From Gambelia wislizenii (taxonomy: Eukaryota > Chordata > Lepidosauria > Squamata > Crotaphytidae), in NCBI GenBank assembly GCA_030847615.1, contig JAUMIR010000002.1, positions 285,428,028-285,492,027 of the forward strand: a stretch of 64,000 bases of DNA, in the 5' to 3' direction. This document shows positions 1 through 11,452 of this stretch, piece after piece. Numbering within the stretch: the first letter of the stretch is position 1; each line of letters starts with the position of its first letter. Under the pieces are notes generated by a model, which was given only the letters and a program-made list of their open reading frames with translations, was not told the DNA's origin and ran no database searches. Made by a program: the position numbers and the translations under genes.

Positions 1-145
1 CACCATAGAGTTGCCTTGGAGGACCTAGAAAATGGCTAGAGAAAACACATTTTCTAGGAAGACTCTATGATAGGAGTGCTGTTTTGTGTTCTGTGGATAA
101 TTGAATCAGTGGATAATGAATCAGTGGATACGGGGGTCCTACTGT
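1..145 (-). repeat. Tigger-like DNA transposon end (family A)
   Basis: On the minus strand this begins TACAGTAGGACCCCCGTATC and runs into CTCTAGCCATTTTC and GGTCCTCCAAGG. The same blocks recur at 15037-15130 and 15726-15944. The TA-flanked CAGTAGGACC end resembles TcMar-Tigger termini. The element is cut by the window edge. Confidence 0.5.
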
Positions 146-2544
146 ACCACCTTTCTCCTGCAATGGGATTCAAGGCAACTTAAAATAATTTTTGAAAGAT
201 AGAGCTAAAATGTTACTTTAGAAAAGTTTTTTTAATTAAACAAGTTTATTCTTTTAAATGGTTTCATAGGATTGGGTGGGTAGCTGTGATTTCATACAGA
301 TGAGCATATTCTTCACAGGCAAGGCAAGCTGGTACAGCAATGATGGACTTTGTAAACACACAGCCCCGCACAACTCAGTAGCAAGCCCACAACCTAGGAA
401 TGGTTCCTATCAAAAGGGAACTGGTTGTAGGCTTATGTCAGAAGAGCTGCCATCTCAATGCAAAGACATTTTGCTGCCTGGACAAGGCCAGAGACATTGG
501 TTGGAAGGAAATGTGGACCCTGACCCTGTGTATTACGCTACAAATAACCCACTTTGCATTTAGTAGCTAATAATGGCATGGCAAGCACAATACTTATATT
601 TGCACCTCTCATATGTATGAGAAATTAACCCTTTTCATCCTGAGCCCTATGAGGAAGCCTTGGCTGAAAGAAAATAACTTAACTTGAGGTCTCCTTCTGG
701 GTTTCATGGCTGAGCTGGGATGTGATTCAGGTTGTAGTGATGGTCACCTACCTGGGAATAAGCTGCTTTACACTTCTTTATTTATTAGTTACATTTCCAT
801 TCCTCCACTGTGCAAAAAGATACAGGCTCTCCTCCTCTCCAGTTTTATTTTCACAACAGCCCTGCAAAGTAGGTCACCCTGGTGAGTTTTATGACTCAGT
901 GGGAACTTGACCCCAGATGTCCCAAGTCCCAATGCTACTGCAACTGCACTGATTCCTGGGCCAACCATCTCAGCCAGCAGGACCCACTGGTGATGTGCTT
1001 GCTTTAAAAAAAATGAGACGGGGGTACGGGTGGCGGTGACTGTGCCATGCAGCACCAGGCACCACTCTTGGCATGAGACTCATTTCCCACCGTGCTCCAG
1101 AAGAACATTACAGCAGCATTATGGGAAGTTAAAACTGCACCAGAGATTGGAATGTGAGTAGAAGAAGGCTTGGCACATTCTGTTAAGCCTTCTTGAGGCT
1201 TGAAAATCTAATCTGTTTTCATTAACACAGGGCAAGGAAAACTTTAATGCATTCAGTTGTTTTTGTATTAATTGTTGCTGTTAATGTTAGAAATCACAAG
1301 ACCAGCAGAGAAAATCGCATATAAACCTTTGGTTGATACAAACGGCACATTTTGTTGTGCCTCCTCCAAACAGGCTTTTTTTCAGAGGCACAAAAAAATC
1401 CCACAGTCCAAATCCTGGCAATGATCCCTGCAGCTCATTTCTTTAAAAACAAACACCAAGTTCTCCCTAAATGTGCATGGGCAAGTTGCTGTAATTCATT
1501 GAGAGCCTGAGCAGCACACATGCTGCTCAAAGCTGCTTTTCATGCATTGGACCTAAATTTAAATTAGACCTTTTAACTACCCTGTCTATGGTAATTGGTA
1601 AATGCCCAGAGAGCAAGGTGATGACAGAGAGATATGGTGTTGTCAGTGCCTGCTCCTCAACTCTGTGTGGATGTCAAGGTTTGTTGATGCCCAAGTCTGT
1701 GTTTCTTCTGGTGGCCAGGGACTGGGTAGAGCAGTTAGCACATTTTGTTACCTACCCTGAGCCTTTGGGGATGGGGAGGCAGGTTTTGCCAGAAATCAGC
1801 ATCACAGTTCTGTGCAAACATCAGATGGACTTAATCCAATACAGCTCCACAAATTTAGGAATCTCTAAGTGTCGTTTATAAAGGTTGGGTGTTGCAGCAG
1901 TTCTGAAACCTGGAGTACAAGACAGGTTGCTAGGCTGCTGTGATTTTCTAGCTCAAATTAAAGTGTGGTTAGCTCATCATGGAAGGAGGGCAATATGGCA
2001 ACATTATGTGGCAGAACTGAGAGGTTTTGATCAATAAGTACAGTACATGTAAGAATGGCTTTGCCCAAGAGACTGCCAGTCCAGTAGTCTCACTGATATG
2101 CTTAAACCTGCATCCAGCCCAATCATGTCAAAGGTGGCAGGGTGGATATCCATTTTTAACACCAGGTTGGACACCTGGGTAGGGGGTGATATTGCCCACT
2201 GTTTTTCTTCTCACACAACCCCTCTTCCCAAGCACTTTTTACCCATCTAAGAACACTTCTGGATTCAGCTGAGAAGGAAAATGCTTGAAGAGAAAGGTTT
2301 GTGGGATAGAAGGAAGTTAAGGGGCAAGGTAGGTGGATGAGAGCTGTGCTGTCTTTTGCCTCGGCATCACTTTTGATGCTGTCCATCAGCCTTCTCAAAC
2401 TCGCTACTAGATTCCAAGTCTCCGCTTTAATCAAATGGCTGTGCTAATTGGTGATGATAAGAGTTGTCATTCACCACATCTGGAAGGTACTAGGTTGGGG
2501 AAGGGTCTCTCATTTGGATTAGATTCCACTTTCTGAATAACTAG
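146..2544. other. Intron sequence, mostly unique; old MIR/L2-like fragment
   Basis: No gene is seen. Around 835-960 a block with CACAACAGCCCTGCAAAGTA and a later GGGAACTTGACCCCAGATGT resembles a decayed MIR/L2-type SINE. The rest shows nothing I recognise. Confidence 0.4.
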
Positions 2545-2786
2545 GACAGTGTGGTGTAGTGGTAGTGATTTGAGAGTTGGACTACAGCTCTGGAGAACAG
2601 GATTCAAATCCCTACTTGTTCATGGAAACCTACTGGGAAACCTTGGGAAAATCACTCTCTCACAGCCTCAGAGAAAGGCAAGGGCAAACCTGAATAAATC
2701 TTGTCAAGAAAGCCCCATGATAATTTCTCTTTAAGGTCTCCATAAGTCAGAAATGACTTGAAGGCACACAGGAACAGCAACAAAGG
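2545..2786 (+). repeat. tRNA-derived CORE-type SINE
   Basis: A tRNA-like head (GTGGTGTAGTGGTAGTG, then GATTCAAATCCC as B box), a MIR/CORE-like centre (ACCTTGGGAAAATCAC) and the tail CCATAAGTCAGAAATGACTT, ending in ACAACA-type repeats. This is the commonest family in the window. Full length about 220-240 bp. Confidence 0.85.
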
Positions 2787-2839
2787 GCAGATCTGCATTT
2801 AAATGCACAATATGGCACCATTGTTTCTAGTACCTTGGA

Positions 2840-3075
2840 GCAGTGGTGAAAGTGAATGGGTAGTGGTTTGATCATTGGACTAAGAGACCAGGGTTCAAAT
2901 CCCCACTCAGCCTCTCTCTCTCTAAGACTCAGAGGAAGGCAAAGGCAAACTTCCTCTGAACAGATCTTGCAAAAAAAAAAAAAACCCTGTGATATGGTCA
3001 CCTTGGGGTCACCATAAGTCAGAAATGATTTGAAGGCACACAACAACAACAACAACAATAGCAACAACAACAGAG
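2840..3075 (+). repeat. tRNA-derived CORE-type SINE
   Basis: Second tandem-placed copy, with B box GGTTCAAATCCCC and tail AAGGCACACAACAACAACAA. It has an internal poly(A) run at 2971-2984 and a CT-rich expansion in the centre. Confidence 0.85.
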
Positions 3076-4942
3076 ATCAGATGCTACATACAGACATAAG
3101 CTCTAACCTTTACAAATGTAAATGTCAAACTATGTTCTCAGAACACTGTAAAGGGTTCTGAAAGCATAGACAGTGGTAAGTCTATTTAAGAGGAGAGCTG
3201 AGTCCTGTGCGGAAATCCTGCTATCTGCTCTGGGTGGGAGGAAACTGTTCCTTCACTCCAAGTATACAGGAGACAGACTGCAGTTACCCTGTGATGGGTG
3301 AAAGGTGTGGAAATCTCTTTCCTGATTAAATAATAGGACTTTATTCTGTTTCTCCAAAGGAGAGCAAAGGAGGACATTGAGATAAAGTGATGGGCTGGAG
3401 GGAGGAGTGGGGCTACAAGGCCACCCATTCGTGCAACATTTTTTCTTAACTTAGAGATACACTGTCATCGAACAGGCAAGTTCAATGTGTCATGGTAAAT
3501 AACCATTGACAGATCCATCCTATGTGAATGTATTTATAATCCTTTTAAAATTCCCCTAAAATAGTGGACATTACCACTCCTTTTGGTGGTATATTGCCTA
3601 ATTTGATTGTGAGTTATGAGGGGAAAGTACAGTATTTTATTTTGTCTGTGTTAAATTCTAGCTGCCCAAGTTCTAAAATGTCAAAATAGATTATATTCTT
3701 CCCATGAGATTGCATTAATGAGGCTAGAAGCAAAGAGAAGAGTTCAGTTAGCAAAGCGCCCATAATTTCAGGGGGTTAAGAATGGTCAGATTTCCCAAAG
3801 AGTATATGCTAGAATCTGTCCTGATACCCATGTTGTATCCATGTGCATTTGTGGTCTTTTCCATCTTCCCAGCTCATAGTTCAACTTGTTTATCTTCACA
3901 TTATAGGACTGGTTTCTGAGTCTTGAAAAAGACTGGTGTTCCATTAGCTGCTTTACAATAAGCAGAATCAGCAGTTTCACTAGTTTCAATAGCTTTGTTC
4001 TTTCAGATACCTTGGATGAATGTAATAAGCAGTACTAATGATTTGTTGGTTAATGGTGAAATCTTTCACTGTTCCTCTCTGGTGGTTCCATGCAGCACCT
4101 CTCCCATAGTCTCCCATTATTAGTTTGATCCACTTTGTTCAGCCCAGTGGGGGGAGTGATGTTTCAACTATAGCTCAGAATGCTACTTTTCAAAAGTAAT
4201 CCAGCTGAGGGCCACAAAAGTAGTTAGTTGCCGTTAGAGCTGCACTTATTAAAAAGTAGCACTTGACTTGCCAGTTTCTCAAAACTGAATGCTCTAGCCT
4301 CCTTCCCCATGGCACAAAATCCTCAGCACCATAACACATTGCAGGGCAACAGCATTAGTATCATGTGGTGTTTCTTCTGCACTATTTGATGAAGATGCAC
4401 ACGCACGTAACTATAAAACTCGCTTAAACCATCACTGTTACACTGAGAAAGGAGTAACATTGCCCCTTGTTAAGTTACAATTGTAATATAATGCCTTGGT
4501 TATTGTGAAACGCAAGTAGATTATAACTAGTTATTTCCAAGCTCTGCTTTTTAGCAGTTGCACTCCTAACAGACTTGCTTGGAAGTGAACCCTGGCTCAT
4601 AGGCTGTAGTCCCCAACACACCAGTGAGCATGTTCCATTGTTTGTATGTTGCTTACAACTGAGCAAATATGCAAAGATATATGTGTAAATATAGTTATTA
4701 TCAAAACTGGTGGAGAGAGTGGGATTTTGGGATTTCAGAGAAGGCTGCCTATTGAAGATGACGAGAGGACAGAGAATACTGAGTGTCCTTTCTTGTTAGA
4801 GAAAGGCAATATCAAAATGCCAGGCCAAATCCAGCAGTTTAGTTGTACTACTATGGCTGCAACTCTGTATATACATGAATCATACAGAGAATAGTGAATG
4901 TGTGCATATTTTATTTGAGATGGCCAGGTAGTCCATTCAGCC
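3076..4942. other. Intron sequence without recognised features
   Basis: AT-rich, no gene, no RNA gene and no clear repeat family seen on either strand. Confidence 0.4.
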
Positions 4943-5158
4943 TTCAAATCACCTGTCAACTTATGGCAACCCCATGAATTTCATAGGGTTTTCTTAGGCA
5001 AGGAATACTCAGAAGTGGTTTTGCCAGTTCCTTCCTCTGAAATATAACCCACAGCAGCTGGTATTCTTTGGCTCTCTATCATTCAGGTACTAACCAGGGC
5101 TGACCCTGGTTAGCCTCCAAGATTCCACAGGATCTGGTGCCTGCAGAGCATTTAGACA
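4943..5158 (-). repeat. 5S rRNA-derived SINE
   Basis: On the minus strand the head matches the 5S rRNA internal promoter region: GGCTAACCAGGGTCAGCCC, then GGTTAGTACCTGAATG. The tail reads GAGTATTCCTTGCCTAAG, then AAACCCTATGAAATTC and GGTTGCCATAAGTTGAC. Squamate 5S-type SINEs have this structure. Confidence 0.8.
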
Positions 5159-6231
5159 TAGTCCATTCAGTACGTCCCTCCAAATAAGCATATTCCTCAC
5201 CATTCTATCAGTTTATTACACACATGCCACTTTTTTGGCTACTTTACAATCTGAACCTTTTTTTCACATTTTGCACACAAAGCCATAGCACATACATGTG
5301 TTGTTGGCTTTTTGGAAGAGTTGCCCAGCTGGATCTTCTGCAGTGGCAGGATCCTGGTGGGTGGTTGTATAATCCATCCACAGAATATGGAAGATTAGGC
5401 TCTTTTGTGCCTTGAAGCCATGAGGTCAGACAGAAGACTCCTTTTTAGACAGAGCTTAAATGATATTTTGAAACCTCTGTTGCTGTGCAGATTTTCCACA
5501 GGAAGTGTAACAAATGGGAATTAGAATGTACAGAGCCTTTTACAAAATGAGAGACAAACCATTTGCTTTGTTCATGATCCATCCCTTGACATGCTCTAAA
5601 TCTGAAAAGGAGACCACACTGGAGAAATGTCACTGACCTCTCAGAAAGCAGTACTTCAGTCTGACCAACCATTAAACTTTAATATTTACTAGAGCTCCTG
5701 CTCATTAAAGGATGTTTAGTTAATTTGTGTCCTCTCCTTAAACCAACTTAAATAAAGCTGCATCTTATGAAACATCCAATATAAATACCTTTTTGAAATA
5801 ATGAAGGAATTGCAAGTTGACTTTATCTTTAACAACGTTTTAAGTGAGAACCATTCTGCATTATTGTAAGGAAAGGCCATCCTTGGATCGCAACCCAACA
5901 TAAGCCTAGAACCTAAACACAATTGCTAGTCCAAACAGTACTAGACCAGTTGAAGCCATGGGATTTACATATGTGTTAATTTATCATTTGGCAATTGCTG
6001 CACTGTGGCTGCTTTAGTTGGGACTAGCTATTGAATTTAGCCTAGACATGCTTCATTGCTTTGAAATAAATGTGCACCAGCATGCTGGATTGTGGCTTTA
6101 ATATTTTCTTATTTGGTTTTGTTTTTCATTCCTACCTAGTGCAGCTTAATGGACATGCCAGGATCCTCATGTCAGTGGTAGAGCACAACGCATTTTCATG
6201 TGTTAGCAGCTGGGATTTGTGTTATTTTCTC
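5159..6231. other. Intron sequence without recognised features
   Basis: No gene or repeat recognised. Average AT-rich intronic sequence. Confidence 0.35.
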
Positions 6232-6436
6232 CTTGGATCTTCCCTGGTGCCCTGGTTAAATGCTGGTACTGCAGCCACAACATTGTGAGTTCCATCCTAC
6301 AGGGCTCCTAGGTCGACTCAGCATTCCATCCTTCCGTAGTTTTGTTGGGGTAATTAGCTAACACATTGTAAACTGCTTAGGCTGTGCTGCGCACTGATAA
6401 GCGGTATAGAAATATAAGTGCTATCACTATTGCTAA
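6232..6436 (+). repeat. tRNA SINE with L2-like tail (Anolis SINE2 type)
   Basis: The tRNA-like head TGCCCTGGTTAAATGCTGG with B box GTGAGTTCCATCC is followed by CAGGGCTCC and a GTCGACTCAGC block. The tail TAAGCGGTATAGAAATATAA, GTGCTATCACTATTGCT is the 3' end shared with reptilian L2 LINEs. Confidence 0.75.
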
Positions 6437-6571
6437 GTTCTTTCCTGACTGTTGTTGCCAGACACATGCGACTATAGTTGACTATCTGAAATTGGTAACG
6501 TGTGTTTAGGTCTGAGCAGGGGGGTGGGTGGGAAGAACTGTCAGTTAATGTGTGTGTGTATGTGTGCGTAC

Positions 6572-6742
6572 ACACACCTTTAAGTCACCTGTCGACTTAT
6601 GGTGACCCCATAAATTTCATAGGGTTTTCTTAGACAAGAAATACTCATAGGTGGCTTTGCCATTTCTTTCCTCTGACATATAGCCCCTAGCACCTGGTAT
6701 TCTTTGACAGTCTCCCATCCAAGTACTAAGCAGAGATATGTG
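6572..6742 (-). repeat. 5S rRNA-derived SINE, 5' truncated
   Basis: On + it reads CACCTGTCGACTTATGGTGA, then GGTATTCTTTGACAGTCTCC and CATCCAAGTACTAAGCAG. The last part is the reverse complement of the 5S box C (GTACTTGGATGGGAGAC). Confidence 0.78.
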
Positions 6743-7597
6743 GCCATTATTGACATATGATATTGTGTCTTCTGCCTGCGGCATCATGAGGAGATTTAAT
6801 ATTTTAATATTAGCTTAAAAGATGTGCAGGCTTGTCTAGTACAAGGTGTTTGCTCTTTGCATCTGACCAAAATATCTGGCCATGCCTTTATGAAAATACA
6901 AATATACCAGTGAATAAGTCTGGGCTTGTAGCTGAGGTTCCCTCCTAGAGCATGGCACTCTAACTTGGTTTTGAGTATGCTCTCTTTTATCCATTCCTTG
7001 GGAGATTTCAAGGTGGCTTCTTTTTTTCTTTTTTTCTTTTTTCTTTTTTCTTTTCTTTTTTTTTTGGTCACAATGACCCAGTATGAATAGAACATGGAAA
7101 ATGAAATTGAAGCTTTTCAGAGTGTAACAAACTGAAATCTCTGCTCAGTTTCCAACATGCCTTGGGAACATCAAGATGAAAGGTTTGTGGGGACAGGACC
7201 ACACAGGCTGGGAATGTGTTTTAAAGGCTGTCAAGGAAGGGATCAGAAAGAAAAAAAGTACATAGCAGGACCTGAGATAACTATCAGTCTCTTTAGCCAG
7301 AGCAGCTGCACATTTTATCCTGATCATAGATCAGCAGTGGCTCAAATGTGGAAATCTACAAGTGGTGAGAGAGAGTTGAAGAAATAGCAAGTCTCTGTTG
7401 GTGAGCAAATTCCTCTAGTGTTTGCCTGATGACAATCCACTAGCTCCTTAGAATATTACCACAGCAGGCTTCTAACAAGCAGCAATTGTGTTAGTGAAGC
7501 AATCGTGTTAATGAAGCATACCGGTATTGAAGCAACCTTATTGCACCTCCACTTTAGTACCGGCATGTTTCCATTTGCTTCACTAACGTGATTGCTG
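6743..7597. other. Intron sequence with T-rich tract
   Basis: A (TTTTTC)-type pyrimidine tract lies at about 7019-7066. No gene is seen. Around 7465-7600 there are repeated CAATYGTGTTA-type motifs with TTGAAGCAA that may be a small inverted repeat. Nothing further recognised. Confidence 0.35.
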
Positions 7598-7915
7598 CAC
7601 AATACTAGTGGGGGTGTGAGGGAAAGAAAAGACACAAAGGGGATGGGAGGAGGAATAGATCAGGCAGGTGAGGGGGGGAATAAGATCTGGTGATAGAAGG
7701 GTTGGGGAAGGATAGATAGGAGTTGGAGGGGGAATGGATTGGGCAGGGGAGCAGGGGAATAGTTAGATCGGACAGCAGAAGGGTGGGGGAAAGAGATGGA
7801 TGGAGCAAGAAGGGGAATAGATTGGGCAAGTGGGGGTGGGAAAAATAGATAAGGCAGGCAGGAGGGTGGGGAAACAAGGGGAAGAAAGAGGGAGAGAAGA
7901 AGAAAACATGCCTAC
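7598..7915. repeat. Purine-rich imperfect minisatellite
   Basis: A strongly G/A-biased + strand with repeated variants of GAATAGATYRGGCAGG followed by GGGG-rich spacers (near 7651, 7731, 7812 and 7849). Units are 37-80 bp apart and diverged. The minus-strand ORF across it (Pro/Ser/Phe-rich) is a composition artefact. Confidence 0.7.
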
Positions 7916-8430
7916 TCATCCCATGTGACTACCACTATCAGAGCTTAAGTGGAAGAGGACTTATTGCAAAAAGGCAATAATGAAAAGGCAGCGCTATTGA
8001 GGCCTATGGACGGGTTTCTTCCATCAGTGAAAAGGTGCCGTCAAGAAACAGTTTGAACGCAGATTGGCAACAGCACAGACATGACATCGTACAATAAGAA
8101 ACTGCCACATATGCTATTATCCTACTCTAGTACTGCTGGTAAAGCCTGGTGTGATGACCTCCTTAGCTAAGTCTTCAAACCTCTTATTGGCAACAATACG
8201 AAGAATATACACCCAACCATGTACTGTGCCATTCTCCCATCAGTACAACCCCTACAAACCCTCCCATAAGTCTCAGTTAGGGGGATATGCTTCAGGGTGA
8301 AGAATGTGATTTCCATGGTTTAAGAGGAACTTTGCAACAGAGTCACAAGAGCTCTCCACTAAATACTGTAAGAATTGCCACTCAATGGCCATCTTTGTTA
8401 CAGAATAGAAGAAGAAACGATAGCCAAAAT
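7916..8430. other. Intron sequence without recognised features
   Basis: No gene or known repeat family recognised. Short open frames only. Confidence 0.35.
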
Positions 8431-8650
8431 GGTGTAGTGGTTTGGGTGTTGGATTACGCCTCTGAGACCAGGGTTCAAATCCTCGCTTAGCCATGAAAAC
8501 CCACTGGATGACCTTGGGCAAGTCACACTCAGCCTCAGAGGAAGGCAATGGCAACCCCCCTCTTAAGAAATCTTGTCAATTAAACCCTTCTGGCCTTAGG
8601 GTTACCATAAGTCAGAAACAACTTGAAGGCACACTACAACAACAAAAGAA
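8431..8650 (+). repeat. tRNA-derived CORE-type SINE
   Basis: Head AATGGTGTAGTGGTTTGGG, B box GGTTCAAATCC, core GACCTTGGGCAAGTCACACT and tail GAAGGCACACTACAACAACA. Nearly full length. Confidence 0.85.
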
Positions 8651-8971
8651 TAGGTGGTACCATAAGAAAACCAGGACAATTCTTGCAAAATTAGCGCTGG
8701 CTCTAATTCAAGGTTCAAGATCTTGCTGTGGAGATTGCTTAGGAACAGTAGCTACTCTTTCGATTAATAATCAGATTTGTTAAACAAGGTTTTGGAAGAT
8801 GTTCCAGTGGAAGTTAATACTTCCTGCTGTGCTTTCTAGGAGTGACCTGACCACTTTCTGTCAGTAGCCGTTATAGATCCCCAGCAAAAGATATTACCTA
8901 CCCACAATCTGAAAATATGGTCACCCACATTATACTTTCAGTTCACCTACAAATATAGAACCAGTGCTCAG

Positions 8972-10230
8972 ATACATGATTTATGTATTTATTTTTCCAT
9001 TTATATTCTGTCTTTCTCCCAATAATAGGACTCAAGTGGCTAACAATATATTTAAAACAATACAAATTAAAAACAATACAAAGACTTTAATAAAAGTACA
9101 AATATAATTAAAAATTATTAAGTTAAAACATTAAACATTAAATCTTCTTTAGCACGATGCTCCAAAGGGCTATGGCAGAGCTTGAAGAAGACGACGGCAT
9201 CTATATACGCTACCGTACTGATGGTAGCTTGTTTAACTTAAGCCGTCTGAGGGCTCACACTAAGACTCTAAACTATCTAGTCCGTGAGCTGCTCTTCGCC
9301 GATGATGCTGCCCTTGTTGCCCACACAGAAGCAGCTCTGCAGCGCCTAACGTCCTGCTTTGCAACAGCTGCAGAGCTGTTTGGGCTAGAAGTCAACCTGA
9401 AGAAAACAGAAGTTCTTTACCAGCCTGCACCACAGGACGAACACCACCATCCCCACATTGCCGTCGGCAAATCATTGCTCAAGTCCGTTCAGCAGTTCAC
9501 CTACCTGGGAAGCATCATCTCCTCAGATGCCAAGATTGACAAAGAGATCGATCACAGATTAGCAAAGGCATATAGTGCATTTGGAAGACTTCACAAAAGA
9601 GTCTGGAGCAATAAACACCTGAGGCAAAGCACAAAAATCAGTGTGTATAGAGCCATTGTACTGTCTATCCTCCTTTATGGATCTGAAACATGGGTTACCT
9701 ATCGCCACCACCTACGACTCCTCGAGCGCTTTCAGTGGTCCGCCCTGGCCTCACATCGGGAGGCATGGAGACGCAATATCCACAATGCTGCAGCCTTATT
9801 TGAGAACTCACGCCGAACAAGTCTTGAAGAGAAACGACAACGCAGAAAGAATCACAACCCAAAAACATCACCCAAGGAGACCTTCTGCTGCGCTTTTTGC
9901 AACCGGACTTGTTTATCTCGGATTGGCCTTTTTAGTCATCAGCGCGCTTGCAGAAGGCGCGGGATGAGTCCTTCCTGAATCTTCGTTTGCGAAGAAAAGC
10001 CAGAGAGAGAGAGAAAAATATTAAAATGCATTAAAAGGCTACAGTATATACAAACCTTAAAAACAGCACCACACAGCATTAAACGCCCAACTCTAGTTAA
10101 GTTTGTATAAGCCTGATGGCACAAAAATGTTTTGACCTGCCGACAGAAAGAGAGAGCAAGGATGGAACTATCCTGGCCTCTCTAGTTGCATGCAGATACA
10201 TTGTGCTTTGTTTTTCTTGGAGGTGCATCC
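8972..10230 (-). repeat. Reptilian interspersed repeat interrupted by a LINE fragment
   Basis: The left part (8972-9145; TCTGTCTTTCTCCCAATAAT, GGACTCAAGTGGC, then an AAACAATACAAATTAAAAAC block) and the right part (about 10010-10230; TTTTGACCTGCCGACAGAAA, GCAAGGATGGAAC) look like two halves of one repeat family. A related left half recurs at 60009-60190. The LINE fragment sits between the halves. Family name uncertain. Confidence 0.5.
9146..10005 (+). mobile_element. 5'-truncated LINE: reverse transcriptase C-terminal half and zinc finger
   Basis: A long open frame, 9157-9978 (273 codons), starts in the RT palm. It carries the catalytic motif LLFADDAALVAH, then LEVNLKKTEVLYQP, FTYLGSIISSDAKIDKEID and ILLYGSETW. 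It ends in a C2H2-type finger, FCCAFCNRTC...HQRAC. The region between the thumb (LLERF) and WSALASHREAWRR looks internally deleted. The 3' end has a small hairpin, TCTTCG/CGAAGA. The clade is unclear: a non-LTR element related to the jockey-type sequences common in invertebrates. The single open frame with few lesions suggests a recent copy. Confidence 0.8.
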
Positions 10231-11229
10231 CATTTTCATCCTCCACATAGGCATTATATCATCATCCTGAAATATTATATAATACCGATATATAATATTA
10301 TATTAATCTGAACTGACTTTCTAATCCATTTTAAGGTAAGTCCTTCTTTGCCGAGTTGGCAAAGATACAAACATGTCCATGAAGCCTTCACAGGCAAGGC
10401 AGGGCTTTAAAAATCTTTTGCATTCCTAGGCCCCAGAAGCCACTGCCAGCATATAGAAGATGGATGGAAACACATTTTGATTGTTGAAGGTCTTAAAGGA
10501 TCAGGCACTTGAGTTCTTTTTCCCCTACATTTGTTTCAAAGTGCTTTATGGAATGTGTCAGGCTGTTAATTCCCCTTGGCAGTAATGATGTAATAAGGTT
10601 TTTTAAATCTTTTGAAATATTTGTTTCTTTACAATGTGCACATTTAGCAGGTGGGAAGCAAGTGCGCACTTAGACAGTGCTGCCAAGTGGCAGGGGATGG
10701 GGGAACATTTATGTGTTGCTAAAAAACAGGAAATGCTTCAGCATTAAACAGGAAAAAAATGGATACAGGTATTTGTTAATGTAATACATAAATACAAATT
10801 GTTGATTGTTATTGAACAGTAGTCAAGATGAGGCAAAGGGAGATTTCTAACAGAGGAAAGGAAGCTGTGTGCTGAACATTTATGCCACCTTCCACTTCTT
10901 TCCTGTTCTTCCCTCTGAATCCTTCCTTAGGCCACTCCCTATGGGCTTATTTCCTGTGTACTGCTGGGTGGAAGTGAACAGGATGATACTTTTCAGTGTT
11001 GTCTTTAAGAAACAGTTACCCCTTGCTGAGTTTCCTTTGTAATGTGTTTATTATTCCGCAAGCCTGTTATATTCTCATCGCATTATGTGTTCCCCAGCTT
11101 CCCCGTTCACTGGTAGCAACCGAAGATGTGGAGCTGGACATGAAAAAGCCTGATGTAGACACGTTTGGACATGGAGGGAGCAATCCACCATATTACTAGG
11201 CCTAGGGGTAGGCAGGAGTGTGACACGGT
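10231..11229. other. Intron sequence without recognised features
   Basis: No gene or recognised repeat on either strand. Confidence 0.35.
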
Positions 11230-11452
11230 TTGTTGTTGTTGTTGTATACCTTCAAGTGGACTCCAACTATGGCGACACTCTCATAGGACTTTCTAGGCAG
11301 GATCTGTTCAGAGGAGTCTTGCCATTGCCTTTTTCTGAGGCTGAGAGAGTATGACTTGCCCAGTGGTTTTCCATGGCTGAGTGGAGATTGCAAACCATAG
11401 TCTTCCAAAGTTCTATTCCAACACTCAAACCACTACAGCATGCTGGTTCAGA
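11229..11452 (-). repeat. tRNA-derived CORE-type SINE
   Basis: On + it begins TTTGTTGTTGTTGTTGTATA (tail), passes CTTGCCCAGTGGTTTTCCAT (core) and ends in the complement of the tRNA head, AAACCACTACAGCATGCTGG. About 220 bp, diverged. Confidence 0.82.

Noticed and set aside
2545..2600. tRNA gene suggested by A- and B-box-like sequence
   Set aside because: The box-like motifs recur in many dispersed copies with the same CORE centre and CAA tail, so these are SINE heads. They lack a full cloverleaf.
5080..5158. 5S rRNA gene
   Set aside because: Only part of the 5S sequence is present, diverged and joined to a SINE tail.
7605..7919. Minus-strand 104-codon Pro/Ser/Phe-rich frame
   Set aside because: It is the complement of the purine-rich minisatellite, a composition artefact.
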